The translations under genes were made by a program, and so were the position numbers. The notes under the pieces are model-generated. The model saw nothing but the letters and a program-made list of their open reading frames with translations, made no database searches and was not told where the DNA came from. A stretch of DNA of 64,000 bases from the NCBI RefSeq assembly GCF_004664715.2, contig NC_051068.1:49822953-49886952 (forward strand). The letters run 5' to 3'. This document shows positions 46,438 to 59,700 of the stretch, one piece after another; position 1 is the first letter of the stretch, and each line of letters opens with the position of its first letter. The stretch is from Peromyscus leucopus. Lineage: Eukaryota > Chordata > Mammalia > Rodentia > Cricetidae.

Positions 46438-47508
46438 TATTTTACCACCTAAGCACAGTTTCCCTTCCTTCCTCTTCTCTTCCTGCTCCCCTGCCTCCCC
46501 TTTGTCCCCTCAATCCACTCCTCCTGTTTCTTTCCAGAAAGGGCCAGGCTGCCTATGGGTGAAAACAAAGCATGCCATATCAAGTTGAGGTAGGATTAAG
46601 CTTCTTCCTTTGTTTTAAGGTTGGCTGAGGCAATCCAGTATAAGGAATAGGTTTCCAAAAGCCAGCTCAAGCATTAGGGATAGGCCCTACTCCCACTGCT
46701 AGGAGTGCCACACATAGATCAAGGTACACAACTGTCATACACATGCAGAGGGCCTAAATTGGTCCTGTGCAGGCTCCGGAGCTGTCAGTCAGAGTCTGTG
46801 AGCTCCTATGAACTCCGATTAGTTTTCTCTGTGGATTCCCTTATGATTACCTTTAACGACCCTGCCCCACCCCCACTAGGTCAATCTTTTGTCCCATCTT
46901 CAACAGGATCCCCAGAGCTTGGCCCAGTGCTTGACTGTGGGTCTCTGCATTTTTTTACATCAGTTACTGGATGAAGGTTCTCTGACGATAATTAGGGTAG
47001 TCACCATTCTGATGATAGAAGAAGGCCAATTAAGGCACCCTCTCCACTATTGCTAGAAGTCTTAGCAGGGGCCATCCCTGTGGATTCCTGGGAGTTTTCC
47101 TGGCCCTGGGTTTCTTCCTTACCCTGAAATGCCTGCCTCCATCATGGCATCTCTTTTATTTCCAACCTCTCTGTTCAGCCCCCAGCCTCCAAACCACCTA
47201 ATCCAATCTTTCATGTTGCCATCCCTACCCACCCACAATTTACCAAGGAGATGTCCTCTATTTTTCCTTCCCAGGGAAATCCATACATTCTTTGCACTCT
47301 CTTTGTACCTAGTCTCTTTGGGACTGTGGATTATAGCATGGTTATCCTTTACTCTACTGCTAATATCCACTTATGAGTGCATACATACCATGTTTGTCTT
47401 TCTGGGTCTGGGTTACTTCATGCATGATACTTTTTTTCTAGTTCCATCCATTTGTCTGCAAATATCATTTTTTTGGCTAAGTAATACTCCATTGTGTAAA
47501 TATAAAAA
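46438..47508 (-). mobile_element. Old L1, 5'-truncated: 3'UTR and ORF2 C-terminus, antisense
   Basis: C+T-rich start, then agaaagggccaggctgccta, a ggctgaggcaatccagtata block, gagggcctaaattggtcctg, and at 47370-47505 the antisense of the ORF2 end (gtttgtctttctgggtctgg; taatactccattgtgta). It shares the 3'UTR plan of the 31890 copy, an older lineage than 14308 or 18883. The 138-codon plus frame (47129-47545) is antisense to the L1 and not a gene. Confidence 0.75.
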
Positions 47509-48436
47509 TATATACATAAATACAAATAAATCTTTAGAAAAGTAATAAGGGAACAGAAAAATGTAGCACCAGACCTTTAAGTACATTCTTTCCTTTGTTT
47601 CTATTACAATACAGTATTTTATATACAAAAGTCTATAATATAAATAAATAATAATTATGACTTATCCACAAATTTGCTTCATCTCATATTCTTCTTTTAT
47701 TTTGACAATTTGCTGTAAATTATTAACAGCTTGGAAAATGTAGCATTCACAGAGAAATAGAGACTTGGGCATAAAAAGAAGCAAAAAGGAGGTCAAAATA
47801 ATTTAAATAACTAAACAGCTAATATTAATTTTGTAAATATTGTGTGGTTAATGATATACTGCTAGAGATGTAAAAGAAGGATCTATTCTTTGCCAACTGT
47901 CTTATATAATGAATTTACTAGCATGCTTATGTTCTTTTCTTTATATAACTGTGAAGTATCCATCAAGATAATTTTATTTGTAAATCAGGGGGAACTAATC
48001 ACTATGTTAATAGCAATGCAGGCATACAATATAAGAAAAATGCTTAAACCAATTTTAGATGTTAAACCCTTGTCATTACACTTCAGCCTATTAATACATA
48101 TCTGAAACAATTAAACATTAAACATAAAAGCACACTGAAAATAAATGGAAGGATATAGCTAAAACTAACAGCTAATAGACTAGAACACTGGAAAAATACT
48201 ATTTATGGAATCTATAGGAAAATTTTTATTCTAAGAATTCTCAAGTGTTCTAACAATCAAAATTATTTTTAAAATTCCTGCGCTTTTGACAACTGTAATT
48301 TTCTTTAAACATAAATCGGTTATTAAATACACAAAGTGGAAGATGGGAGAACAGAACAGAGAAAGGAATACTAGAAGTGATAAGTGGTACCAAAGAGCTT
48401 TCCAAAAAGCCATATTTAAGCCTAAAACTGTAGAAG

Positions 48437-48439
<3 letters not shown>
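47509..48439. other. Unassigned AT-rich sequence
   Basis: No repeats or exons recognised; small frames only. Confidence 0.35.
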
Positions 48440-48479
<40 letters not shown>

Positions 48480-48486
48480 GCGTGTG
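48440..48486. repeat. (GT)n microsatellite
   Basis: About 47 bp with GTGC variants at the right end. Confidence 0.96.
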
Positions 48487-49496
48487 AAAGAGTTAAATTA
48501 GAGTTACCGTATAACAAGGTTACAGTGTTCTATTAGACAACAATGACTAACCAATACAAGCCCAGTGCCAGTAATGGGTTTCTTCTTATTGAGTTTTCAG
48601 TCAGTGGGTTAACAATGACTCCAAAATATTATAGGGTATTGTCATTATTCTTTGTTACCCTACAGAACTTCCTAACAAAACCTGATTATTGAAGACACCA
48701 CATATTTGAGCCACAAAACATGGAGAAATCAAGTTGTTACTTACTGGAAGCTTTATCCCTACTAACTAGCTTCCATTATTCAAGATGGTTCTATGCATCT
48801 TAGCAGAGGAAATATGAAAATCTCCATTTTATTCTGCTATGAACTCTGAGTCACAGTGAATACTAGCTTAGAAAGACATACTATCAGTAGAATAGTAGCT
48901 TGAGCATTGTGGAAGAAACCAATCCCTTTCTTATTGTACTTAAGCCCAGGTACACAAGATAAAATCCATCTAACACCATAATTTGGCTAAGATCCTATGG
49001 CTAGGTAGGGTGTGAGCCCCATTGGGAATTTTTTTCTACTAATTGGGAATAGTATTAAGTTGACCCCTAATGACTTAACATTATACCCTGTGATTAATGC
49101 ATCTCTTAACCAAATCAGAAGAGCTTTAATATGCAGTAGATGGTGATCAGTATAGGACATATGACTGACTAAGGTGCTTAGAATAAGCAGTGTGGAGTAA
49201 AAGACCTAAAGGGGACGACTAGGCCAGACCCTTACCTCACAAGACTCACAGATCAGTCAAAAAGTTGGGCACGGGTAAGAGAAAGAGGTTGATGAACTTA
49301 AAGAATCAGTGTTTTCTGGACAAAAGTTGGAACTTCACATTTGAATTCATAGTGGCTAGGATGGCCACTGGCATATACTCAATCCAGACCAACTGAGAGT
49401 ATGGAGAAGGAAGGTGGGCAAAAAGTTACAGGCCTAGCCAAGGAGTCATTGGTAATTTCATAGGTGATGAAAGAGGGAGAGTTAACTTCCTTTAAG
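48487..49496. other. Unassigned sequence
   Basis: 1 kb between the GT array and the next L1, with no repeat or exon recognised. Confidence 0.35.
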
Positions 49497-51950
49497 AGTG
49501 TAGCCACCCGCACCATTTTTTTAAAAAGCTTTCCTTTTTTCATTGTAAAGTTTTGGCTTCTTTGTCAAAAATCAGGTGTTAATAGATGTGTGGATTAATG
49601 TTAGGGTCTTCAATTTGATTCCATTGGTCCACATGTCAGTTTTTATACCAGTACCAAGCTGTTTTCATTACTATAGCTCTATAGAAAAGCTTGAGGTCAG
49701 GGATGGTAATGCCCACAGAGGTGGCATTATTGTATAGGATTCTTTTAGCTATCTTAGGTTTTTTGTTTTTTTAAATGAAGTTGACTATTGTTCTTTCCTG
49801 GTCTGTGAAGAATTGTGTTGGGATTTTGATGGGGATTTCATTGAATCTGTAGATTGCTTTTGATAAGATTGCCATTTTTACTATGTTAATCCTATCTATC
49901 CATGAGCATGGGTGATCTTTACATTTTCTGATATTTTTTTCAATTTATCTCTTCATAGATTTCAAGTTCTTGTAAATCTCAAAAATAAATAAAGAACTCA
50001 AGAAAATAGACATCAAAATAATGAATAATCTAATTAAAAATAGGCTACAAACTAAACAGAGAATTTTCAAAAGAAAAATCTCAAATGGCCAAAAGACATT
50101 TAAGGAATTGCTCAACATCCTTAGTCACCAGGGAAATACAAATCAAAAGGAATCTGCTGTACTATGTTACACCTGTCAGAATGGCTAAGAACAAAAACAC
50201 TGAAGACAGTTTATGTTGGAGAGGATGTGGAGCAAGGGGAACTCTCCTCTGCTCTTGGTGGGAGTGTGAAATTATACAGCCACTTTGGAAATCAGTATGG
50301 TGGTTTCTCAGAAAATTAGAAATCAATTTTCCTCAAGACCCAGCGATACCACTCTTGGGCATATCCCAAGGGATGCTCAATCATACCACAAGGACACATG
50401 CTCAACTATGTTCATAGCAGCAATATTGGTAATATCCAGAACCTGGAAACAACCTAGATGCCCTTCAACTAAGAAATGGATTAAGAAAATTTTGTGCATA
50501 TACATAATGGAGTACTACTCAGCAGTGAAAAACAATACCATGAATTTTTCAGGCAAATGGATGGAACTAAAAAATAACATTCTGATTGAGAAAATCCATA
50601 CCCAGAAGGACAAACATGGTATGTACTCACTCATAAATAGATTGTAGATGTAAAGCAAGGATAACCAGCCTGCAACCTACAATTCCAGAGAAACTATCTA
50701 ACAAGGAAGACCCAAAGTGGGACACATGGTTGGATTGCCCTGGGAATGGGAAATAGTTGAGATCTCCATGAGTAAGCTCGGGATGAGTGGTGAGCAATGG
50801 AGGATAGGGGATGGAGGAAGAGAACATAAGGGAACAGGATGGTAGAGCTGGAACAGGGATGGAGTGGGAAAGTAATGAAATAGATACCATGATAGAGGGA
50901 GATATGGGAATAGTCTGAACTGAACTGGCTTGCCCCAGTGATCAGATCAGTGAGTACCCTAACTGTTATCACAGAGCTTTTCTCCAATGAATGATGGAAT
51001 ACAGAGATACAGAGATCCACAGTCAAGCACCAGGCAGAGCTCCACGTCCAGTAAGGGAGAGAGAAGAGAGATTCAATGAGCAAGTGCATCAAGATCATAA
51101 TGGGGAAACCTGCAAAGAGGACCAAACCAAACTAATGGGAATTCATAAAAGTTGGATCAATGGCTGTGGAGCCCGCATTGGACTAGACTAGGCCCTCTGC
51201 ATGGCGAGATAGTTCTGTAGCTTCCTCTGCTTGGGGCGGGGGGAGGTTGGTGGTAGGATCAGAATCTATCCCTGGTTCATGAGCTGGGTTTTTGGAGCCC
51301 ACTACTGTGGTGGTATTCTAATTGTACTGAAATGTGATTTTGATTGTATGTTAATAAATAAAGTTGCCCGGGGGTCAGAGCTATTAGAGCCATAGACAGA
51401 GTGTGGCGGTGGTGGCACACGCCTTTAATCCCATAGATATCTGTGTGTTCAGGGATACAGCTAGCATTGGAGACATATGCCTTTAAGACCTAGGGGGCTG
51501 TACATTCAGACAGTGACGAGGCAGTCACGTGTTTGGGTTTACAACCAATGAGAAAGCAGAATGACTAGAAAAACAACTTACACACAGGAAATAGCTCTCT
51601 TTCGAGAAGCTGGGACACATCAGGAGGAAGGGTGAGATTTTAGCTCTGAGCTCTGACTTCTTGGCTTTCTCTTTTACATTGTTTCTGTGTTTCTTATTTA
51701 ATAAGACAGTTGGTTACATCTACACACTACCTATGATGGGACACCTCTTCCAGCCTTGAGGCAGGCAGAGGGGCTTGGCCTTGCCTCTGCTACATGTGCT
51801 TCCTCATAGGAAACGTTGCCATCTTGTGGGGAGGAGTAGGGTGTGAGTTGGGAGGGGGATGCTGGGGTTTGGGAGGAGCGAAGAAGGGGATCTTTGATAG
51901 GTGTGTAAAATGAATGGAAAATTTTTCTTAATAATAAAAAAAGTGTAGCC
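49497..51950 (+). mobile_element. L1 with 5' inversion, 9-bp target duplication, holding a solo LTR
   Basis: 49506-49978 is ORF2 in minus orientation (upstream of the C-terminus); 49979-51941 is plus-orientation ORF2 C-terminus and 3'UTR ending in an A-rich tail. agtgtagcc flanks it at 49497-49505 and 51942-51950. In the sense part, frames at 50085-50417 and 50285-50647 carry the ORF2 cysteine region (CWRGCGARGTLLCSWWEC; the usual His of the LLHCWW motif is replaced by Cys) and the MEYYSAVKNN...HGMYSLI terminus, split by a frameshift. The 3'UTR is interrupted by the LTR at 51306. Confidence 0.92.
51300..51730 (+). mobile_element. Solo LTR-A with perfect 6-bp target duplication, in L1 3'UTR
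   Basis: 419-bp LTR at 51306-51724, TGTGGTGGTATTC to ...GTTGGTTACATCTACA, flanked by cactac at 51300-51305 and 51725-51730. The L1 3'UTR reads through once the LTR and one flank copy are removed. U3 contains a B1-like piece (gtggtggcacacgcctttaa, about 51408-51427). Being intact, it is the reference for interpreting the LTR-A pieces of the composite at 22242. Confidence 0.95.
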
Positions 51951-54822
51951 GTTGGCATGTCACCTAGCTTCAGTGAAAGACCACACATCCCACTATAAAC
52001 TGGGCTTAAAGATCACAAAAAAAGAGCACACAATTTTGGATAGGTGAGATATCAAGTAATAACGGGATAATTTGGGAACGGGGACTAATATTATCAAATG
52101 TATTTCATGAATTTCTCAAACAACTATTAAAAAAAGAAGAGAAGCTTTTGTAAGACTTTTTCTGCCAAATGTTACAAATTTTAAGGTAGTATTTTTATTT
52201 CTGTAAGAAATGTAGCTTCTGATAATTTATTACTTACCTGTTTTGGAGATTATGCATTATTTTTTTATCTACTCATAACAGTTTTATTTTGCATAAAAGT
52301 CAGAAAACTTATTTCCTACTTCCTTTGATTTCTGTACACAGCAACATACATAAATGTCTAATAAGTTATTGTGTTTTAAGGTTTCTTAAGGCAGCAAAGA
52401 ATGAATGCTAGATTCAAAAAACTTACTTACGAATATACATAAAACAAAACATTCTATTGCATCCTAACTGCATATCCAAGGAGACCCTTGGAATAAAAAA
52501 AATACTGAATCTCTGGCATGATAATAAAATTATTCAAAAATACAAAAATAAATGTTTTATGTAATTATATCCCTCATTAACACAAATGAGGTTCAAAATA
52601 CACTTTTCTATCACAAAATTCTTTCAAATATAAATTAATAATTGTTTATCTTAAGTTGCATCAATGCAGAATATTTAACAAATGTATGACTTTGTTATCA
52701 GATATTAGAACTTAAAGAATACTACCTTGAATTTGTCACCAATAGGACAACCTTATACAATGGTGATTGTCTTTCCAACTGGAGAACAAAAGCTGAATTT
52801 TCATAATGAAACAAATATTGAACATCATGTACTGTTAAGTATCATAGTAAAGACCTTCCATTAAGTAATATCTATCACAATATTTTAATGTAACAGATAT
52901 AACTTTTTTATTAGGCTAAAACAATTTCTACCAATTTTTAGGTGTGTCTTTAAGGAACAATTACATCAAACCATTCAATTCAAACTTAGACTTTGATCTG
53001 TTTTTGATATAATTGTTTCATAAGAAATAAGCTGGTTTATTTTGTACACTTATTTACTCTGGTGGTAAAAGATTGGTCTTTTTAAGATAAAATAAATGAT
53101 GTTATGAAGACAAACTTTAATTTGAAGATAATCTTTACATTTCTAAAAAGACCAAATACCCCCATTCCTTGGGGACAGTGAGATTTTATTGTTTGTGTTA
53201 GAAGGAATATTTTTCTCACACCATAAATTTTGACCATGTTTTTCTAGGTGGAATAGGGGGAAGAGGAGAAATATATTTTTCACTGTTAAAGAGTCATTGT
53301 TTTCTACATTGGTATTCCATGCTAAGTAACAGATGCAGAAATGATGAAAAAATATTTGCCTCTTCTTAGTTAACACTATGAACTTGCTTATTTCATGGTA
53401 TTTATTTACTTATTGATATCAAAATACATAGTTTTCAATTACAGCAGTGCATGCTGAATGTGGATTTTCTGTTAAAGCTCTCCTGCTTCAACTTTGTGTA
53501 TTTTATCATTGTTTGAAACTCACTTTTACATTTATTATTTCACTTCATCATATTGCAAAAATAGTCTGTATGGTCTTAGCCATCTCACTAGCTCCAACAT
53601 TTTACCTTTGTGGATAAAGTGATTTATAGCTATGTAAGGTCAGTACTCATTTCCAATTACTTCATACCAAATGAGCATATGACATGCAAGAATAATGAAA
53701 ATTTACTTTATTTATGCAAATAAGCTATATCATTAAATTCACAATTTCCCCATAAGTAAAGCTTTCATTTAAAAAGAAGGATAGGATAATTTAAAAGGCT
53801 TCTATCTAGAATGAAGTGCTTATGCTGACTACATTATAACTTAACACTTTGCCTGCCCATTTTCACAGAAACGAAAATTAGCAGTTATCTACTACAGTGA
53901 ACTAATGTACTTAAAATCACAGAGATAGTTGCTTATTGAAACTGTAATTTTTAGTATAAGTGGGAAAGAAATTAAAAAATTTCCAAAAAAATGCCATGTG
54001 AGCTGTCATTTTTGAATTATTTCTCAGTGTAAAATCTTTGCCACATTTTCATTTACAAATTATTTTGTATAAAATTATGTGTATTTTGAGTTTTCATCTA
54101 ATTATTTCTACAAATCCATATTTCTTAAAAAATCATAAACTAATGAAAGTTTTAATTTGGTTATTTTTCTAACCCTCTGTGGGAAAAAAGTCAATTTTAA
54201 ATGTATTACATGGAATTTTGCAAAAATGTACTTACAATTATTTAGACAAATGTTTTTGCAAACAGTGATCATGACTTTCATTTATTTCTGAAAGTAACCT
54301 TCAAAACATTGTCTGCTATCAACATTATTTAATAATTTTAAATAATAGCTATATTAAAAACTAAGAGCTGTATAAATGACCTTCTGAGGTAACAGTTTTC
54401 CTTTAGCAGTGTTTTATTTAAAACATAAGAAAATTCCATAATGATCTATGTAACTCAAAATGCATAAAATATATTTTAACCATATAAAACTTAGTATATA
54501 AGACATCTACAATTTAAAAATAGTTATCATTTGATGTTGCCTTGTAATTTTTTTATAGTATTTTGATGCATAGTAAATATTTCAACACTGATAACTAGAA
54601 AGGTCACATGTGAGTTATTATTTGAATTATAAAATTATACTAAAATATTTGAGGTAGAAATTACAGTAGATTGTAAGGAACAATTCTTGTTATTTTTTCC
54701 CTTTCTTTTTGTGAAAAGATAGAATGCACAGCATGGAAATACAAAGCAGCTACTCTGCGCCATTCCTGTCTTTTAGGAAACTGGAATAACAACCATCAAA
54801 GTTACTTTTGAAGCCACAAAAT
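51951..54822. other. Unassigned, very AT-rich intergenic sequence
   Basis: 2.9 kb with no transposon recognised, the longest such interval in the right half. No exon, splice-flanked frame or promoter-like GC-rich segment seen. Confidence 0.45.
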
Positions 54823-55063
54823 GAAAACTACAACTGCGCTGGGCAGTGGTGGCCCACGCCTTTAATCCCAGCACTCAGGAGGCAGAGGCAGGCAGGCAGA
54901 TCTTTGTGAGATCAAGGCCAGCCTGGTCTACAGAGCAAGATCCAGGAAAGGCACAAAGCTAAACAGAGAAACCCTGTCTCGACAAAACAAAAAAACAAAA
55001 TCAAAAAACAAAAAACAAAAAACAAAAAAAAAAAAAAAGAAAAGAAAAGAAAACTACAACTGC
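54823..55063 (+). mobile_element. B1 SINE with perfect 15-bp target duplication
   Basis: B1 from 54838 (gctgggcagtggtggcccac) through gaaaccctgtctcgacaaaa, with a long A-rich tail of caaaaa and gaaaa units to 55048. gaaaactacaactgc flanks it at 54823-54837 and 55049-55063. The body has a ggcaggcaggcag triplication and the cricetid-type ccaggaaaggcacaaagcta variant. Confidence 0.95.
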
Positions 55064-56124
55064 CTGGACCTGGAGTTACTTCTCAAAGCAAGGTACACAC
55101 TTTACAACCACCCTGCTTCCACCACAGCCACCCACATCCAAATACACAACCTATTTGGACCAGTATGTACAAGAAAATCATGCTGCAATGAACTGTTTTA
55201 TTTGAAGACAAAACATTAAATATACTTTGAATGTTAGTTTCTATATAGTCACATCTTCAATATGATAGCATGACATGACATGATTCTGAAACCAGGAACT
55301 CAAAAGACAATTTTTAATTCTAACATACAATGTAATTAAGCATTTTTTAAAAAGTAAACACTATTGATACAAAAAATATTTGCAAAGACTCTTCTCTATA
55401 ATCATAATTTATCTATAGCATGGAAGCATCTATCTAGCTTCCTTTTATAGAAAAGGAAACACAAACATATATCTTTATGTTAATGCATTAGCTATTTTCT
55501 CTCTAACCCAGAGATACTGATTTAAAAAAAAAGAAAAGAAAACTCCTCATTCATCCTCCTATAAGCAGGTTAATTGATTGAACAGCATTTGTCCTAGAAG
55601 CACTGCAGAAATCATCAAAACATTGCAATTCAACAGGCATATGGTAGACAGAGCATGCATAGTAGATTCTAATTGTTTCAATTTCAATAACTTTATTATT
55701 ACAAATGGGACTTTGTAGAAAATATTGACATTACATTCATATGACAGAATATTTATTATGTAGAGCCACTGGCTCACAGTTCCAAACTAAAAGAAGTTTG
55801 GTAAAAGAAGGGATGGTTAAAGTCATTTAAATGAAGAGTGCTGACTGAAATCCCAAAGAGGGATACAATCCAAAACTATAATTTTAAAAATAAAAGATTG
55901 ATATTTACTTGTTAGAGAAACCATACCTATGATTCCTTTCTATAGTAAGATGCTTGTGGGACTATTGCTAAATTAGAAATTACTTTTAACTTAATTTGGT
56001 TTACTTGTTTTAGCTAGTATCATATTAATGGATAAACTGCTATGATATGCAAACCACTAGTATTTATGCAAGCATTTATGTTTACATGGTGAGTATATTT
56101 AACTACATTTAAAAACACACAGTG
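55064..56124. other. Unassigned sequence
   Basis: No repeat ends or exons recognised. Confidence 0.35.
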
Positions 56125-56713
56125 GCCAGGCTGTGGTGGTGCATGTCTTTAATCCCAGCACTCAAGAGGCAGAGCCAGGTGTAGCTAGAGTTTTCCTGCC
56201 TTGCCCATAGTCAGGACAAATTTTTGTCACCTACCAGTCCCACAGCCAATCAGATACAACCAAGTAAACACAGAGACTTATATTGCATACAAACTGTATG
56301 GGCATGGCAGGCTTCTTGCTAATTGTTCTTATAGCTTAAATTAATCCATTTCCATAATTCTATACGTTGCCACATGGCTCGTGGCTTACTGGCATCTTTA
56401 CATGCTGCTTGTCATGGTGGTAGCTGGCAGTGACTCCTTCTACCTTCCTGTTCTTTCTTTTCCCTCTCTGTTAGTCCCGCCTATACTTCCTGCCTAGCCA
56501 CTGGCCAATCAGTGTTTTATTTATTGACCAATCAGAGTAATTTGACATACAGACCATTCCACAGCAGTCAGGCAGATATTTGTGAGTTTGAGGTCAGCCT
56601 GGTCTACAGAGCAAGATCAAGGACAGGCTCCAAAACAACACAGAAAAACCCTGTCTCAAAAATAAAAACAAAATTGACAAAAAAACAAAAAATTAACACC
56701 ACCCCCCAAAAAA
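56125..56713 (+). mobile_element. B1 SINE split by an LTR
   Basis: The B1 head (gccaggctgtggtggtgcat ... agaggcagagccagg) ends at 56179, and the rest (cagatatttgtgagtttgag ... ccctgtctcaaaaa) resumes at 56573 after an antisense LTR-B. Joined across the insertion and one flank copy, the two parts make a complete B1. The tail is A-rich with caaaa units to about 56713. Confidence 0.9.
56174..56572 (-). mobile_element. Solo LTR-B, antisense, inside a B1
   Basis: 387-bp LTR at 56180-56566; on the minus strand TGCTGTGGAATGGTCTG to ...CTCTAGCTACA. The flanks gccagg (56174-56179) and gtcagg (56567-56572) agree at 5 of 6 bases, a class II-type duplication with one later change. It is the closest match in the window to the LTR at 25984-26372. 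No internal region adjoins. Confidence 0.9.
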
Positions 56714-59700
56714 CCCAAATAGTTTTTTTTTAAATTTATCATTTGTTTATGACTAGACAGTACAATATGTGTGGAATCCATCACCCTGGATCTGTAGACA
56801 TTTCAAGAACCTACTGATAGTGCCTGATGGAATTACTTCTGAAACTGGATTTTTGGTGTTAGTATGATTATATAGAGCATGAACAAACACCGACAAACTC
56901 AGTATCTAGCTTAGATACGGCACTTCATAACTTTCATCAGTCAATTCTTGTGCTTACAGTAATATCATGAATTTATAATCCCAAAGACTTCTGTTTTAAA
57001 GTGGGTTGTGGAATTTTCCCCTATTTAAATCACTTGGATATTTTTAAAACAGAAAGTTGACTTAGAAAGAGAGAGAGAGAAACCTTCAGTAAGTTTATTA
57101 GTAGTTCCTTCCTGTTGATACCTATGAGAAAAATAAGCAAGTTTGGAGAGAAGGTTAAGTTGGATATCTTAATTGACCCCAAAGAGCCCTAAATAAAGTA
57201 GTCCTTGAGCAGTCCATGATTCTGAAGATGGAGTGAAGAGTCAGGTACCCTCAAGAGATTGTACAATGTAGGAGGCCTTTCAATCCCAATGCAATTTCCA
57301 GGAGTAATAAGGTAAGGCCACTATCAGCAGCTTATAATAAATAAATCCCATCTTTCTAAAGGGAATCAGGATGGAACTTAAGAAACCACAGCAAAGTGAA
57401 AGAGAAATCCTAGTGATTATGTCAGATGTACCTGTGATTAAGAAATTTAGCTTAAATGATGACTCTTATTGTAAATATATCTGTATAGATACAATTATTA
57501 TGACTCCATATTATGTATTTCTATATTACTATATATGTATATTTATATTTTTACATATAACTGAATATATATATGACTGAAAATTATGAACTACTTCTTT
57601 ACTAAGGACTCATAATCTGTATAATAATAATAATGTTTATATACTATTATTACTGTGAGAATTGAGTACAAAATGTTACCCACTTAGCACTATATGTGAC
57701 AAAAACATTCCATAAATGTCAGTGATTATTAGTTATTATATTATAAATGCTTTTAAATCTTCTACTTTCTATAATAAGGTAGATACTTTACCAGAGACTA
57801 TTAGAGGAAAGCTTTGAGAATCATGTGACTAGATTCTTATACTATTCTTAATTTCTCTTAGTGTAAAACTGATGGTTAATTTGCAGCTCTCTCATTAACC
57901 AAGAAGAGAATTAAAAGGCCATGTTGGTGACTGTTTTTTGTTTCTAGGGAAAAGATTTCAGGAAGGAAAGCAAGAAATCAGTTCTAGAATGCAATAAACA
58001 ACAGAAGTTCTAATCAACAATAGCTGAGAAGTTGGATTAGAATGCCCCGGTGATTGATCAGGCACCCTGAGTAATTTAAACTAAGCAGACAAAGACAGGG
58101 AATAAATGTATTAGTCAACATCTAAGTAGGAAAGCAAAGTTTATACTATAGCCGAGAAGTGAAACAAGGCAGAAACTGAGCACTGAGTTAACATAGAGAA
58201 GGTGACTGCAGGGTAAATAAAATCTCCAAAGATTCAGAAATAAATGGTAAAATGAGGGAACTGCATGCTGAGAGCAAATTCTGTGGAACTAGATCCCAGA
58301 CCAGAAAAGGGAGGATTAAGCAGAGAAGGCCAATTCCCTCAGAACTTGGAGGAAGAGTCTACAAAGTGGGTCTCAGAACTCAGATGGTACCTGGATCTCA
58401 AAGCTCAAAGAATTGCATAGCAGGGATGACCTAGTACATATGAGATGGTATGGTGGTGATGGCCCTCAGTGTAAATAAAGAAGTGTATTGTCCTGCTACT
58501 CTATGGGTACAGAATTCATGTAAAGCAAAGTCGTTCCCCCTGTCTGCTAACAGGCTGCTAGTCTAGGGCATGGCAAGCTATGGGAATCAAATCTGGCCTC
58601 CTTTTGTGTTGGTTGGATCTACACCTTTAAAATTTATTTTACATTTCTAAATTAGAAAATTGAAATACTGTCTTTGAGAAGATAAGCTACACACAATTCA
58701 AATTTTAGGAAACATAATTCCATTTCACTGGAGTGCACTCATGTACATTTATGTAGTTTGTGAGTACCTCAAGTGGACAGGATCCAGTTGAACTTACAAA
58801 AATGACCATATGGTTGACCTAAGATGATTTACTTCCTCTATTTAAAGAGAAGTTTTCTGATCCTAGTTTACCGCCTACTTCTGATGTTTGGAGACCTCTA
58901 GCTACAAATGACAGAAAGAATATGAATGTGTGGCTTTATTGCTGAGACATAAAACTTTAGGCTCTGGAATATTTGTCATCTATAGTTATTGGATCTTAAC
59001 TGAGATATGGTAACAAGTGCAACAAGTGCTGGAGCATTAGACTAAGTGTTAATTGACTGTGCTCCAGCCTCCCATATGTTCTGCTGCCCTGATTTCAGCC
59101 CCTCACTGTCTCTGTCCAATTTTCCTGGTTGATATCTCCCAGAAATTAAGAATTAAAGAACTTGTGCCTGACTTCTTTTCTCATTAGCTCTTATTGTTCT
59201 TTGCCTCCCATTCAAACATTCCCATGAAAATAACACATATGCTGAACAAAATTCAAAACTCATTCAACATGACCTGTTGAGTACTTGAAAAATGGTCATT
59301 AATAATGCCAAGGGTTCTGTAAGAAATGATGTTAGGCACTAGTTTAGAAAGAAGTGAGCATTGAAATATACCATAACTGATGTCTGGTGAATGTTAAGGG
59401 TCTTGCTTATGATGCTCAGATGTTGTACATCATCTAGTTCTCTTTGTATAGTTTCTATGTGCAATATCTTTTATCAAGTGACCAAGAGTTTAAAATAAAT
59501 CTTTATATAATGCTAGATAATTGTAGTTATTTACTTCTCCCCTTAAGCCATACTCTGTAAGAACTAGAAAAAGAATTCTAGGCATAAATTGTTAATCAAT
59601 TTGTCACTTTCTCCAAAAACTGAAGCATATTCTATGGAACACTGATAGGAATATAAAAAACAGTGAAGGAACAGGACTAAAGAATTGCAAAGTACAAGTG

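Noticed and set aside
47129..47545. 138-codon plus-strand frame, the second longest class in the window
   Set aside because: Lies antisense to an L1 3'UTR and ORF2 end; no protein family resemblance and no sister copies with the same frame.
50694..51125. 143-codon minus-strand frame, the longest in the window
   Set aside because: Antisense to the L1 3'UTR at 49506-51941; not shared in open form by the sister copy at 6397-6624, which has only a short related frame.
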